Source: G963669295 sp963669295 (GTDB lineage Bacteria; Bacteroidota; Bacteroidia; Flavobacteriales_D; CALLUQ01). From it: DNA of 64,000 nt. Below, in pieces: positions 17,459 through 26,595 of this stretch (position 1 is the first letter of the stretch; every line of letters begins with the position of its first letter). Under the pieces are notes generated by a model, which worked only from the letters and a program-made list of their open reading frames with translations, had not been told where the DNA came from and searched no databases. Both the position numbers and the translations under genes were made by a program. The stretch lies in assembly GCA_963669295.1 (NCBI GenBank), contig OY769938.1, positions 248,001-312,000 of the forward strand, read 5' to 3'.

Positions 17459-17887
17459 ATGAGAAGCAAAGTACTTTTAACGTTAGCTCTTGCAATTTTC
17501 GGATTCGTATTTTCGAGCAATAATAGCTTTGCACAGTGCGATACCATTGCTTCAATTTGCGAGAAAAACATTTCATCGGAATACATTTCTGACGGTCAAT
17601 TGTACAGGGCTCTTTTGTACGATGACAATATTGCAGAGTTTCATACCACTTTCTTTGGCGGTAGTACATACAGAATTGCAGCATGCAGTGGGCTTACCGA
17701 TGGTAATTTGATTTTTAACGTTCTCGACCAGGACCGCAACCTGTTATTTACCAACGGAGAGTTTAACAATGCCCCTTATTGGGATTTTAAAGTTACCTCT
17801 ACCATTGATTGTATTATTGAAGCACAACTTGACCTTACCAAGAGTGAATCAGGGTGTGCAGTGCTACTGATTGGATTTAAGGAATAA
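17459..17887 (+). CDS. Small secreted protein of unknown function
   Basis: 142 residues. Signal peptide 1-28 (VLLTLALAIFGFVFSSNNSFAQ). The mature part has four cysteines (CDTIASIC..., CSG, DCI, GCA) suited to disulfides and is predicted mostly beta (YRIAACSGLTDGNLIFNVLD, then WDFKVTSTIDCIIEAQL), like a small beta-sandwich or jelly roll. No T9SS sorting domain is visible; ends GCAVLLIGFKE. It starts 3 bp after the preceding lipoprotein stop and is likely co-transcribed. A hairpin downstream may end the operon. Function unknown. Confidence 0.7.
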   Translation: MRSKVLLTLALAIFGFVFSSNNSFAQCDTIASICEKNISSEYISDGQLYRALLYDDNIAEFHTTFFGGSTYRIAACSGLTDGNLIFNVLDQDRNLLFTNGEFNNAPYWDFKVTSTIDCIIEAQLDLTKSESGCAVLLIGFKE

Positions 17888-17910
17888 CGCATTCTATCAT
17901 AAAATCAGGC

Positions 17911-17941
17911 AAAGGCATTATTCACCAAGGATAATGCTTTT
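17911..17941 (+). terminator. Hairpin downstream of the small secreted protein gene
   Basis: Arms AAAG(G)CATTAT (17911-17921) and ATAATGCTTT (17931-17940) pair with one bulged G and are followed by TTGTTGTCT. A modest intrinsic-terminator candidate for the two-gene lipoprotein operon. Confidence 0.45.
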
Positions 17942-17971
17942 GTTGTCTAAAAGGAATAAGGAACCAGTTAA

Positions 17972-20900
17972 ATGAGTGAACGGATACTCAAAGCTTTAAT
18001 GCAGCTTTTTGCAATCATTGCAAGGGTTGAAGAAGACATTGAAGAAGGCAGTACTGTTGCTGATGGGGGTGTTCGCATTGTTGAACTCTTTCTTAAACAA
18101 CAGCTCAACCAGGAACTGGTAGATGAATACATCACCCTTTATCAAGAATTTCTTGAAGCCCACCACAGCAAGTCGAAACGCAAAGACGGATCGCGCAAAA
18201 GAACTTCTGTAAACTCTGTTAAAGTACTCCGTATCTGTACTCAGATTAACGAAGAGCTTACCCAAAAGCAAAAAATCATTGTATTGCTTCGATTGATTGA
18301 GTTTATTAATGCTAACGGTGCTGTAAGAGACCAGGAAGAAGAGTTTGTGGTAACGGTGGCTGAAACATTTAACATTAGTGATGATGAATTTAAACGAACT
18401 CGCGCTTTTGTTGAATCGAAAGAAGAAGATGTAGTAGACTCTCCTTATCAGTTAGTCATTGACAATAAGCCCGAATCTGGTTTGGGTGAAACCAAGTATA
18501 TCTTTTCTGATGGATTGGATCAACAAATACGCATCTTTAGAGTAACCAGTGTAGGCATATACTTACTGCGATACTTTGGTGTAAGTGATTTGTACCTCAA
18601 TGGGCAAATTATGAGCAATGATCGTATTTACGTGCTCACCAATGGTTCTTCTATAAGAAGCTCGAGGGTGCAGCCCATTTACTATAGCGATATCATTAGT
18701 AGCTTCATGAGCGACAAGGACGCTACCAGGCTTGCTTTCAAAGTAGAAAATATTCAGTATCGCTTTAAGGGAGGGAAAATTGGCTTACACAACATTAATT
18801 TTGCGGAAGAATCGGGCAAGCTTATTGGAATCATGGGAGGTAGTGGCGCTGGTAAGTCTACCCTACTCAATGTGCTGAATGGCAATTACAAACCTTCAGT
18901 AGGTTCTGTTACCATTAACGGACTCGACATTCATAATAGCGATGATGAGATTGAAGGGGTAATTGGATTCATTTCGCAAGATGACCTGTTGATCGAAGAA
19001 TTAACGGTATTCCAAAACCTATTCTACAATGCCAAATTGTGTTTCGATCGTTTGAGTGATCCTCAAATTGCCAAATTGGTATTGAGGTTATTGAACAGTC
19101 TTGGACTTTATGAAACAAAAGACTTAAAGGTTGGTAGTCCTTTAGACAAGACCATTAGTGGTGGGCAACGAAAGCGATTGAACATTGCCCTGGAATTGAT
19201 TCGTGAGCCCTCTGTGTTGTTTGTAGATGAACCTACCTCGGGTTTATCATCGCGCGACTCTGAAAACATCATGGACTTGTTGAAGGAGTTGGCATTGAAA
19301 GGCAAACTTCTTTTTGTTGTTATACATCAACCATCTTCCGACATCTTCAAGATGTTTGATCGTTTAATGATTCTCGATCAGGGTGGCTACCCTATTTATT
19401 ATGGTAACCCAGTAGATGCTGTCATTTACTTTAAAAAGCAGATTAACCACGCCAACAGTGATGAAAGCGAGTGTGTTACTTGCGGTAATGTGAATCCAGA
19501 GCAAATTTTCAACATCATTGAATCGAAGGTAGTAGATGAATACGGTAACCTTACACAAAACCGTAAGATATCGCCAAAAGAATGGAATAAATACTACCTG
19601 GAACAAGTTGCCAGTAATGCCGAAGAAGTAAAAGACGAACAAGAGATTCCTGAAAGTACTTTTAGGGTACCCAATAAAATTAAGCAATTTAAAGTGTTTA
19701 TGACGCGCGATATACTGTCGAAGCTTACCAATCGTCAGTATATGATTATAAACCTTATAGAGGCGCCTGTACTAGCCGCAATCCTATCGTTCTTTGTAAA
19801 GTTTTACAATGCAGACATTGCCAACGAAGCTGGGTATGTTTTTAGGGAGAATGAAAACATTCCTCAATACCTCTTCATGTCGGTAGTAGTGGCGTTGTTT
19901 ATTGGACTTACTGTAAGTGCAGAGGAGATCATACGTGATCAGCGGATTTTAAAGCGTGAGTCGTTTCTTAACTTAAGTAAGAGTAGTTACCTGCTTTCCA
20001 AGATATGCATCATGTTTACCATCTCGGCTATACAGTCGTTGCTTTTCATTTTAGTAGGTAACCTTATCCTGGAAATTAAAGGCATGTGGCTGGAGTATTG
20101 GCTTATTCTGTTCTCTGCCTCGTGTTTTGCCAATATGCTTGGGCTCAACATCTCCGCTAGCTTTAATTCAGCCAAGGTAATTTACATCCTCATTCCTTTC
20201 CTCATTATTCCACAGTTACTTTTTAGTGGAGTTATTGTAAAGTTCGATAAGTTAATCCCTACGTTTGCTTCACAATCGTCGGTACCACTTATTGGAAACA
20301 TCATGGCTTCGCGTTGGGCTTATGAAGCCCTGGCTGTCACCCAGTTTACAGACAATGAATATGAGAAGAATTTCTACCTATTCGATCAGCAGATGAAGTC
20401 GGCCAATTGGAAAAAAGATTACTGGTTAAAGGAACTGAGAAAAAAGGTGAGTGCTGTTAAAAAAGGAGTAACCGAAGAAGTAACTGCTCAAGATCTTGCC
20501 AATGATTACACCGTACTCCAAACAGAAATAGCAAAGGAGAAAGACATCATTCCTATTCTTAAGAAGGAGTTAAATCGCACATACAAAGGGCTAAAGAAAG
20601 AGTTAGAAGGGCTTAACCCCAATAAAACAGGAGATGTTCCACTCATTAAAAAATTAGAGAAACAGAAAGCTGATGTTGGCAAGCAGTTGGGTTATATTAA
20701 AAAAATGAAGTTGGATTATGCCGAGCAGGTGAAACCCGATAACAATGCTCAATTTGTAGCAGTTCTGGAACAAGACCTGGATTTGCTACACGAATTTTAT
20801 AAGATTCGCTACAAGGCTGGAGAGTGGATGCGTGAAAACAAGTACAAAGAAATGACGCGTGATTCTTCAGAAACAGCGGCAGCCTTAAAGCAAGAAGAAT

Positions 20901-21226
20901 ACAAAATGTTGATGAACAACTACAAGAATGAGAATCTTGAAGAGTTTGTCACCAACAAAAACGATTTTAACATCATTGTTGAGCACGATGGTGAACTCAT
21001 TCAAAAAAGCAACCCGATATACCTTATGCCTTACAATGCTTCCTTGTTTAGCGCTCATTTTTATGCGCCTAAGAAGAGTGTATTTGGCGCCTATGTAGAT
21101 ACTTTCTGGGCTAACATCATTGTATTATGGTTGATGTCGATACTACTTTGTGTTACACTATATTTTGATGTATTAAAGCGCGGTATAGAAGGATTAGGAA
21201 AATTAGGAGGGTTATTTAAGAAATGA
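17972..21226 (+). CDS. ABCG-like ABC transporter with N-terminal TerB-like helical domain
   Basis: 1084 residues. Residues 1-150 are all-helical with acidic clusters (VEEDIEEG, DQEEEFVVTVAETF, NISDDEFKR) and resemble a TerB/DjlA-like helical domain. 170-250 is beta-rich and unassigned. The nucleotide-binding domain has Walker A GGSGAGKST (289-297), signature ISGGQRKR, Walker B SVLFVDEPTSGLSSRD and H-loop VVIHQPSSD, all typical of the ABCG (ABC2 exporter, NBD-before-TMD) class. The C-terminal half has about six membrane helices. Between helices 5 and 6 is a ~250-residue charged, coiled-coil-rich soluble loop. Probable homodimeric half-transporter; cargo unknown. It ends at a strong bidirectional terminator facing the SiaC-like gene. 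Confidence 0.8.
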   Translation: MSERILKALMQLFAIIARVEEDIEEGSTVADGGVRIVELFLKQQLNQELVDEYITLYQEFLEAHHSKSKRKDGSRKRTSVNSVKVLRICTQINEELTQKQKIIVLLRLIEFINANGAVRDQEEEFVVTVAETFNISDDEFKRTRAFVESKEEDVVDSPYQLVIDNKPESGLGETKYIFSDGLDQQIRIFRVTSVGIYLLRYFGVSDLYLNGQIMSNDRIYVLTNGSSIRSSRVQPIYYSDIISSFMSDKDATRLAFKVENIQYRFKGGKIGLHNINFAEESGKLIGIMGGSGAGKSTLLNVLNGNYKPSVGSVTINGLDIHNSDDEIEGVIGFISQDDLLIEELTVFQNLFYNAKLCFDRLSDPQIAKLVLRLLNSLGLYETKDLKVGSPLDKTISGGQRKRLNIALELIREPSVLFVDEPTSGLSSRDSENIMDLLKELALKGKLLFVVIHQPSSDIFKMFDRLMILDQGGYPIYYGNPVDAVIYFKKQINHANSDESECVTCGNVNPEQIFNIIESKVVDEYGNLTQNRKISPKEWNKYYLEQVASNAEEVKDEQEIPESTFRVPNKIKQFKVFMTRDILSKLTNRQYMIINLIEAPVLAAILSFFVKFYNADIANEAGYVFRENENIPQYLFMSVVVALFIGLTVSAEEIIRDQRILKRESFLNLSKSSYLLSKICIMFTISAIQSLLFILVGNLILEIKGMWLEYWLILFSASCFANMLGLNISASFNSAKVIYILIPFLIIPQLLFSGVIVKFDKLIPTFASQSSVPLIGNIMASRWAYEALAVTQFTDNEYEKNFYLFDQQMKSANWKKDYWLKELRKKVSAVKKGVTEEVTAQDLANDYTVLQTEIAKEKDIIPILKKELNRTYKGLKKELEGLNPNKTGDVPLIKKLEKQKADVGKQLGYIKKMKLDYAEQVKPDNNAQFVAVLEQDLDLLHEFYKIRYKAGEWMRENKYKEMTRDSSETAAALKQEEYKMLMNNYKNENLEEFVTNKNDFNIIVEHDGELIQKSNPIYLMPYNASLFSAHFYAPKKSVFGAYVDTFWANIIVLWLMSILLCVTLYFDVLKRGIEGLGKLGGLFKK

Positions 21227-21250
21227 CAACAAAACAACGTTATTACATAA

Positions 21251-21281
21251 AAAAAGAGTCCTGAATATCAGGACTCTTTTT
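21251..21281. terminator. Strong bidirectional intrinsic terminator
   Basis: Perfect 14-bp inverted repeat (AAAAAGAGTCCTGA / TCAGGACTCTTTTT) with a 3-nt ATA loop. The A-tract on the left and T-tract on the right make it work from both strands. It lies between the convergent ABC-transporter and SiaC-like genes. Confidence 0.93.
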
Positions 21282-21301
21282 GTTTAAGGATATATGTGGT
21301 T

Positions 21302-21685
21302 TTACACTTCTTCTACTTCTACCATTTTGAAAGGAATGTTGATGATGGCTTCATAATCTTCACCGGCTTCCAACATATCTTCATCATCCTCTTCGTAATA
21401 CCAGTTAATGGTAATTTCTTTTCCTACATTCTTAATTACTTCTAATTTCTTGAATACATCGAGAATACACTTGGAAGAACTAGTATTAAAATACTCCAAT
21501 TGGATGTTCACAGTAGTTGCGTTAGTTACTCCATCAGCATATTCGCCAATCCAGTCGATGAGTGGCTTGTAAAATTCAATTGAATTTTCAGGAATTGACC
21601 GTCCTTTCAATTCGAGCAAACCCTGTGCTGCATCGAAATTAACAGTAGGTGTTTTTGGGGTTCCTTCAATCGTTATATTTTCCAT
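21302..21685 (-). CDS. SiaC-like regulatory phosphoprotein (DUF1987)
   Basis: 127 residues from ATG 21685. DUF1987/SiaC family, the switch protein of the SiaABCD system of Pseudomonas aeruginosa, where SiaB phosphorylates and SiaA dephosphorylates a threonine and unphosphorylated SiaC activates the diguanylate cyclase SiaD. Family blocks: TPKTPTVNFDAAQGLLELKG, IPENSIEFYKPLIDWI and LEYFNTSSSKCILDVFKKLE. With this start the Thr of FNTSS is residue 68, the same number as the phosphosite reported for SiaC. A TTG two codons upstream is the only alternative start. Last gene of the minus-strand cluster, 12 bp after the SiaB-like gene. No SiaD-like cyclase is in the window, so the downstream target is unknown. 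Confidence 0.88.
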   Translation of the reverse strand: MENITIEGTPKTPTVNFDAAQGLLELKGRSIPENSIEFYKPLIDWIGEYADGVTNATTVNIQLEYFNTSSSKCILDVFKKLEVIKNVGKEITINWYYEEDDEDMLEAGEDYEAIINIPFKMVEVEEV

Positions 21686-21697
21686 ATCCAAAAATTA

Positions 21698-22270
21698 TTA
21701 ACTAACAGTATTGTTTTGACTTTGAACTATCTTAACATTTAAACTAAAAAACGAATTTTCATCATCGATGGGCATAAAACTGTACTCCAGTTTTTCTCCA
21801 GATTTACGAGCGATATCTATCATACCAAGACCGCCCCCACCTTTATCAGACATTTGTCCGTTATTCAACACCGATTTATAATATGCTTTCAGTTCTTCTT
21901 TCGACATGGAGTTGATTTCATCTAACATGTCTTTAAGTCTGGCTACATTTTCAGTGAGGATAAAGTTACCAGTAAGAATAGAGTAATGATTATCTACTTT
22001 ACCTACCATGAAGATGGCAGAACCTGAACGATCGGGTTTAGCCTCTTCGGCTCCAGGTTTATCGTCGATGTGATGGTAAAGGTTTTGTAAACATTCTACC
22101 AATACGTTAAATACTTTACGCTTGGTTTTTGGAGGTTCGTCGAGATACTCCAACTTCGACTCCATGATTTGCAATACGGAGGTTAATAAATCAGAGGTGA
22201 TTTCGCCCTTGAACGAAAGCATAATCTGATTACGCTCCATCTTATCATAAAAGTCGTAGATGTCTAGCAT
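21698..22270 (-). CDS. SiaB-family protein kinase (DUF6272)
   Basis: 190 residues. A GHKL-type (histidine-kinase-like ATPase) fold of the SiaB family: the N-terminal DFYDKMERNQIMLSFKGEIT, an N-box-like helix VFNVLVECLQNLYHHID with the Mg-binding Asn/Glu, and a glycine-rich lid DKGGGGLGMIDIARKSG. SiaB phosphorylates SiaC on threonine, analogous to anti-sigma-factor kinases such as SpoIIAB. ATG start. It lies between a lipoprotein gene and the SiaC-like gene, with the PP2C-type phosphatase upstream. All three core parts of a partner switch are thus encoded together. Confidence 0.86.
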   Translation of the reverse strand: MLDIYDFYDKMERNQIMLSFKGEITSDLLTSVLQIMESKLEYLDEPPKTKRKVFNVLVECLQNLYHHIDDKPGAEEAKPDRSGSAIFMVGKVDNHYSILTGNFILTENVARLKDMLDEINSMSKEELKAYYKSVLNNGQMSDKGGGGLGMIDIARKSGEKLEYSFMPIDDENSFFSLNVKIVQSQNNTVS

Positions 22271-22330
22271 TCTAAATCAACTCCGTTTTCAAAATTTCCT
22301 ATAAATATAGCATTTTGGGAATTACCCGCA

Positions 22331-23146
22331 CTAGTTCATATTGAATGTAAATCGATTGCCATTGATATCCACAATAGCCGTAGCATCGCATGTACCACTA
22401 CCAAAGTCAAACGAACGTGTGTTTAAACCAGTTGGTGTAACATCTACCTGACCACTGGTGATCCATTTACAACTTACCTTTTTTACAATAGGTGTTTGTG
22501 TAGTTACAGTAAATGTTCTTCCATCCCTGTTGGTACAGGTAAGGTCTTCGGTAATGCTAAATACATCATCGCTTAACGTAGAAGGAGTATTGAATCCACT
22601 TGTTTGTGTGATGGTGCTTTCTCCATCGTAAAGAATGGTCCAGCTATCGGTATAGCAAGTTCCATTATCTAGTCGGAATGACATAGATTGTAAGCCAGTG
22701 CGTGTAGCTACTGCTGTTCCATCGTATCGGATTCCATCTACATAAAAGTTTTCTAATGTGGCGGTAATCTTACCTCCAGGAACTGTCCAAACTGTATCGG
22801 TAAAAGTCAATAAAATCCTTCCTGATTTTGTTCTTCCATCTGTATCAACACAACCTGTACCATAATCTACAGCAATTCCAATTACATCAGTTGCCCAATC
22901 CATTACCGTATCGGCAGTGGTATAGTATACATTGGCACAGATATCGAATCCTGTTTTATTTACACCTTCATCATCAATTCCAATTTGGTTGATAACCGGT
23001 AAAATGGTAGAATAACCCAACTTAGCGGTTCCCAAATCGACTGAAGACTGCGTATCGTTATCTACTTCTTTTTTCTTGCAGGAATTAAGAGAGAGCCCCA
23101 TGCTAAGCATTAAGGCAAGACTGGCAGCGATTTTAAGTGTTTTCAT
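22331..23146 (-). CDS. Putative lipoprotein within the SiaABC-like cluster
   Basis: 271 residues. The signal peptide LKIAASLALMLSMGLSLNSC ends in a lipobox (LNSC, Cys about 23) followed by basic KKKE, so it is probably anchored in the inner or outer membrane on the periplasmic side. The mature part is beta-rich with paired Cys motifs (GTGCVDTDGRTKSG, LTCTNRDGRTFT, GTCDATAI), in which the phrase (C)-x-(D/N)-R-DGR repeats. No family recognised. It starts about 80 bp after the phosphatase stop with its own candidate promoter and a 19-bp palindrome, and lies 60 bp before siaB. It may be a sensor accessory or a simple neighbour. Confidence 0.7.
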   Translation of the reverse strand: MKTLKIAASLALMLSMGLSLNSCKKKEVDNDTQSSVDLGTAKLGYSTILPVINQIGIDDEGVNKTGFDICANVYYTTADTVMDWATDVIGIAVDYGTGCVDTDGRTKSGRILLTFTDTVWTVPGGKITATLENFYVDGIRYDGTAVATRTGLQSMSFRLDNGTCYTDSWTILYDGESTITQTSGFNTPSTLSDDVFSITEDLTCTNRDGRTFTVTTQTPIVKKVSCKWITSGQVDVTPTGLNTRSFDFGSGTCDATAIVDINGNRFTFNMN

Positions 23147-23162
23147 TTCAATTGTTTTTGGA

Positions 23163-23187
23163 CAATATAGTTAGTTGATTGTAACAA
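23163..23187 (-). promoter_or_regulatory. Candidate promoter of the lipoprotein gene
   Basis: On the minus strand, TTG (23187-23185) and, 15 bp on, TATATTG (23169-23163), one base short of the TAnnTTTG consensus, 16 bp before the ATG. Together with the adjacent palindrome this suggests separate control of the distal genes. Confidence 0.35.
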
Positions 23188-23196
23188 ATCTAACGA

Positions 23197-23215
23197 TTTA
23201 ATATCAGATATTAAA
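23197..23215. repeat. Perfect 19-bp A/T-rich palindrome, possible operator
   Basis: TTTAATATC-A-GATATTAAA, between the propeller-phosphatase stop and the lipoprotein gene and just upstream of that gene's -33 element. The single-base centre rules out an RNA hairpin terminator, so a site for a dimeric DNA-binding protein is more likely. Confidence 0.5.
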
Positions 23216-23226
23216 GTGTTGGTTTC

Positions 23227-26200
23227 TCAATACTTGACTCCAATTACCAAAATGTCATCTACCTGCTCAATGTTCTTGCTCCATTGATCGATGGTGTCGT
23301 ATAATCGATCCTTTTGTTGCTGCATATCAATGTTTTGTACCGACAACAGTAATTCTTGAAAACGTTTGGCCATAAATTTCTTTCCTCGATCTCCTCCAAA
23401 CTGATCAACATATCCATCGGAGAACAGGTAGAACGAATCCCCTTTCTTTAGAGAACGGGTTTTGGTGGTAAACGCTCTGTCTAACTGTAAGTGCGCTCCT
23501 CCAATGGGGTATTTATCGCCATCTATTTTTTCGAGGTTACCATCGCTAATGAGGTATAACGGGCGATAGGCGCCAGAAAAATGCAATTCGTTGGTGGTTA
23601 CATCAATGGTACACAAGGCTACATCCATTCCATCGTTTGTGTCGGCTGTTTGCGACGATTGGTAGCCTTGTTTCAATGCTTTCCGTACTCCTTTATGCAG
23701 TTCATCCAATATTTTATCGGGCTCCGTAATGCCTTTTTCTATCACAATTTGGTTGAGCAGGTCATTACCAATCATACTCATAAACGCTCCCGGTACCCCA
23801 TGCCCTGTACAATCTACTGCGGCAATAATTTTCTTATTGCCTTTATTTACAAACCAGTAAAAGTCGCCACTTACAATGTCTTTCGGCAGGTATAAAATAA
23901 ATGCTTCGGGGAAGCTTTCGAAGACGTGCTGTCGTTCTGGCAATATGGCTTCCTGAATACGTTTAGCATATTCAATACTGCTGGTAATGTCTTTGTTTTT
24001 CTGCGCCAATTCTTGCGTACGCAATGCCACTTTGTCTTCCAGTACTTTTTTCTCTTTCTTGATGTTTGCCTCACGTACCCGAATAAACAAGAAGATGACC
24101 AGGATGCCTAGAAAAATGCACACCGAATAGAAGAGGTTGGTTTTATAGAATGGCGGGATGATTCGAATAAATATTTCCACTCCTTCTTCGTTCCATACCC
24201 CATCGTTGTTCGACCCTCGTACCTTAAATACATAATCGCCTCCCTCCAAATCGGTGTAACTGGCATAGGCTCGTGTGGTGGGTACCGACCAGTTCTCATC
24301 TAATCCTTCCATTTTATAGGAATACAGGTTTTTCTCAGAAAGCATATAGTTAAGCGCAGCAAACTCGAATGAGAAGAAGTTTTTTCGGTACGATAACTCA
24401 ATGTATTTGCGGTGTGTAATCAATGAATCTCCATCACTGGATTCCTTACCATATACCTTAAAAGAAGTAATAACAATGGGTGGCACATGGGGGTTGTCAG
24501 TAATGTTTTCCGGATAAAAATGATTGTATCCTTTTATGCCTCCAAAAAACAACTCCCCTGATTTGCTACGGTAATAAGCATTTTGATTGAATTCGTCGTA
24601 TTGCAATCCATCAATGGCAAAATAGTTTTTGAAAGCCGTGGGATCCATGCTTTCTGTATCTGGATTAAATTTTGACAGCCCATTGTTGGTACTCATCCAT
24701 AAATTGCCTTGTTTATCGCCAAGGATGCCATAGATATAATCGCCTTGAAGTCCATCTTTTTGGAAGTAGCGCGTAAATGTTTGTGCTGCTTTATTGAACT
24801 TATTGAGTCCTACTTTAGTGCCAAACCACAGGTTACCTTTACCATCGTCGTAAATGCAATTCACACTATTATCGCTAATGGAGTTGCTCTCACCTTTAGT
24901 GTAATAAGTAAATTCATTGGTGTTTACATTGTAGGCACATACTCCACCGCCATTGGTAGCAACCCACAATAAATTGTTGTCGAGGTAAAGGTCGTATACA
25001 TTTCGTGCAGGCAACCCCTGCCCTTCTTTAATTACTGTAAATGTGTTGTTGCTACGGTCGAAGTAGTTCAACCCATTGAGGGTGCCAATCCACAAGTTGC
25101 CTTTGCTGTCTTCTTCAAAACAAAGGATATTGTTGTTGCTTAAATCGTAGTCTTCTATGGTATATGCTTCACCAAATTTTTCGGTGGAAGGATTGAAATA
25201 GTTAAACCCACCACCCCAGCTACCAAACCATATTAAATTGTCAGACGATTCGTGGATGGTAAGTACGCTTTCGTGCGTACGATTTAAGTCTTTAGGATAA
25301 TGATAGGCTACTTTATTTTTACGATCGAAAGCCGATAATCCACCTTCTCCGGTACCCACCCACAAATAGCCACGACGGTCTTCTGCAAAAGCAAATACAG
25401 TATTCGATTTGAGGGTGTATTCTGTGTTCTTTTCTTTTTTGGTGTGGTTGAACTTACCTAACCCACGGTGATGTGCGCTTACCCCTGCCTTGCTCATGCC
25501 GGTCCAAACTGTGGCAGCACGGTCTTCATACACATATCGCACATAATCTTCGTTCAATGAAAAGGGATCGTCTTCATCTGCCACACTTAGCTTAAATTCA
25601 TCGGTATCGTAATGATAGCTGTATAATCCTGCTTGTGAACTGAACCACACCACCCCATCGCTATCCTCGATGATGGAAGCAATGCGTTTACGCACTCCTT
25701 CTGTAAGTAGGTATTCAAAGGTACCGTTAGTACGATCAAATTTACTTAACGACCCCTCGTTGCCCACCCAAAAGGTGCCCCTACTATCTTCAAAGATCGA
25801 TCGTATGCGGTTGCCATACTTCACTACGCTTGTGCCATCTTCCAGGTCGTTGTACTGCTCAAACCGATGATTTTCAATGTCGAAAGCAATGAGCCCACTG
25901 GTCGATGTTCCGATCCATAATACTCCCGATTTATCTTTATACAAGCAGCGCACATTGTCGTTAGGAATGGCATTGCCCGTACCTGCATCTACATCATCCT
26001 GGTACCGTTTAAATTCAAAGGTATTGGTATTGAGCAAGTTTAATCCGTTGGCTGTTCCTATCCAAAGGCTTTCATCGTCGTTTCTTATAATGGCATAAAC
26101 ATCATTACTACTTATGCCGTTGGCATTGTCTTCTTCGGATACAAAACGACGGAATGTATCTGAATATTTATCGTATACATTTAATCCACCACCGCGTGTA

Positions 26201-26526
26201 CCAATCCATAAACGGCCTTTATCGTCTTCATGCAAACACCAAACGTTATTGCCTGAAATAGAGGCAGAATCATCAGGGTTATTCTTGTATACAGTAAAGC
26301 TTTGTCCGTCGTATTTATTTAAACCATCTTCGGTGCCAAACCACATGAATCCATCTTGGTCTTGTAGAATGGCTTTTACCGTGCTTTGTGAAAGTCCTTG
26401 ATTTTTGGTGAGGTGAACAAATTTCAGGTCTTGTGCCGAACTCGCAGGGCACCAGAACATTACAGCCATTGCAACGGCAATGCTGAACCATATGTTTCCG
26501 GTCGTTAACCGCTTCAAACACCTCAT
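23227..26526 (-). CDS. Two-component-regulator-propeller / Y_Y_Y / PP2C (SpoIIE) phosphatase, SiaA-like
   Basis: 1099 residues. Signal or anchor segment 12-32. About 35-700 holds roughly fourteen Reg_prop strands of the type (I/V)-x-x-D-x-x-G-x-(L/V)-W-(I/F)-G-T, such as DGFMWFGTEDGLNKYD and KGRLWIGTRGGGLNVYD, forming two seven-bladed propellers. A Y_Y_Y domain follows (LYSYKMEGLDENW, YVFKVRGSNNDGVW), then one transmembrane helix (SVCIFLGILVIFLFIRV), a coiled coil (KKEKKVLEDKVALRTQELAQ) and a C-terminal SpoIIE-type PP2C: VSGDFYW, AAVDCTGHGVPGAFMS and DDILVIGVKY with the metal-binding aspartates. It would sense a ligand in the periplasm and dephosphorylate a cytoplasmic partner, here the SiaC-like protein. 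First gene of the cluster. Confidence 0.93.
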   Translation of the reverse strand: MRCLKRLTTGNIWFSIAVAMAVMFWCPASSAQDLKFVHLTKNQGLSQSTVKAILQDQDGFMWFGTEDGLNKYDGQSFTVYKNNPDDSASISGNNVWCLHEDDKGRLWIGTRGGGLNVYDKYSDTFRRFVSEEDNANGISSNDVYAIIRNDDESLWIGTANGLNLLNTNTFEFKRYQDDVDAGTGNAIPNDNVRCLYKDKSGVLWIGTSTSGLIAFDIENHRFEQYNDLEDGTSVVKYGNRIRSIFEDSRGTFWVGNEGSLSKFDRTNGTFEYLLTEGVRKRIASIIEDSDGVVWFSSQAGLYSYHYDTDEFKLSVADEDDPFSLNEDYVRYVYEDRAATVWTGMSKAGVSAHHRGLGKFNHTKKEKNTEYTLKSNTVFAFAEDRRGYLWVGTGEGGLSAFDRKNKVAYHYPKDLNRTHESVLTIHESSDNLIWFGSWGGGFNYFNPSTEKFGEAYTIEDYDLSNNNILCFEEDSKGNLWIGTLNGLNYFDRSNNTFTVIKEGQGLPARNVYDLYLDNNLLWVATNGGGVCAYNVNTNEFTYYTKGESNSISDNSVNCIYDDGKGNLWFGTKVGLNKFNKAAQTFTRYFQKDGLQGDYIYGILGDKQGNLWMSTNNGLSKFNPDTESMDPTAFKNYFAIDGLQYDEFNQNAYYRSKSGELFFGGIKGYNHFYPENITDNPHVPPIVITSFKVYGKESSDGDSLITHRKYIELSYRKNFFSFEFAALNYMLSEKNLYSYKMEGLDENWSVPTTRAYASYTDLEGGDYVFKVRGSNNDGVWNEEGVEIFIRIIPPFYKTNLFYSVCIFLGILVIFLFIRVREANIKKEKKVLEDKVALRTQELAQKNKDITSSIEYAKRIQEAILPERQHVFESFPEAFILYLPKDIVSGDFYWFVNKGNKKIIAAVDCTGHGVPGAFMSMIGNDLLNQIVIEKGITEPDKILDELHKGVRKALKQGYQSSQTADTNDGMDVALCTIDVTTNELHFSGAYRPLYLISDGNLEKIDGDKYPIGGAHLQLDRAFTTKTRSLKKGDSFYLFSDGYVDQFGGDRGKKFMAKRFQELLLSVQNIDMQQQKDRLYDTIDQWSKNIEQVDDILVIGVKY

Positions 26527-26595
26527 TTTGTAAAAGTAAGAAATTGGGATAACCTACGATAATTCTCTACTGCTATTTTCGTAGAATGCTTTTCT

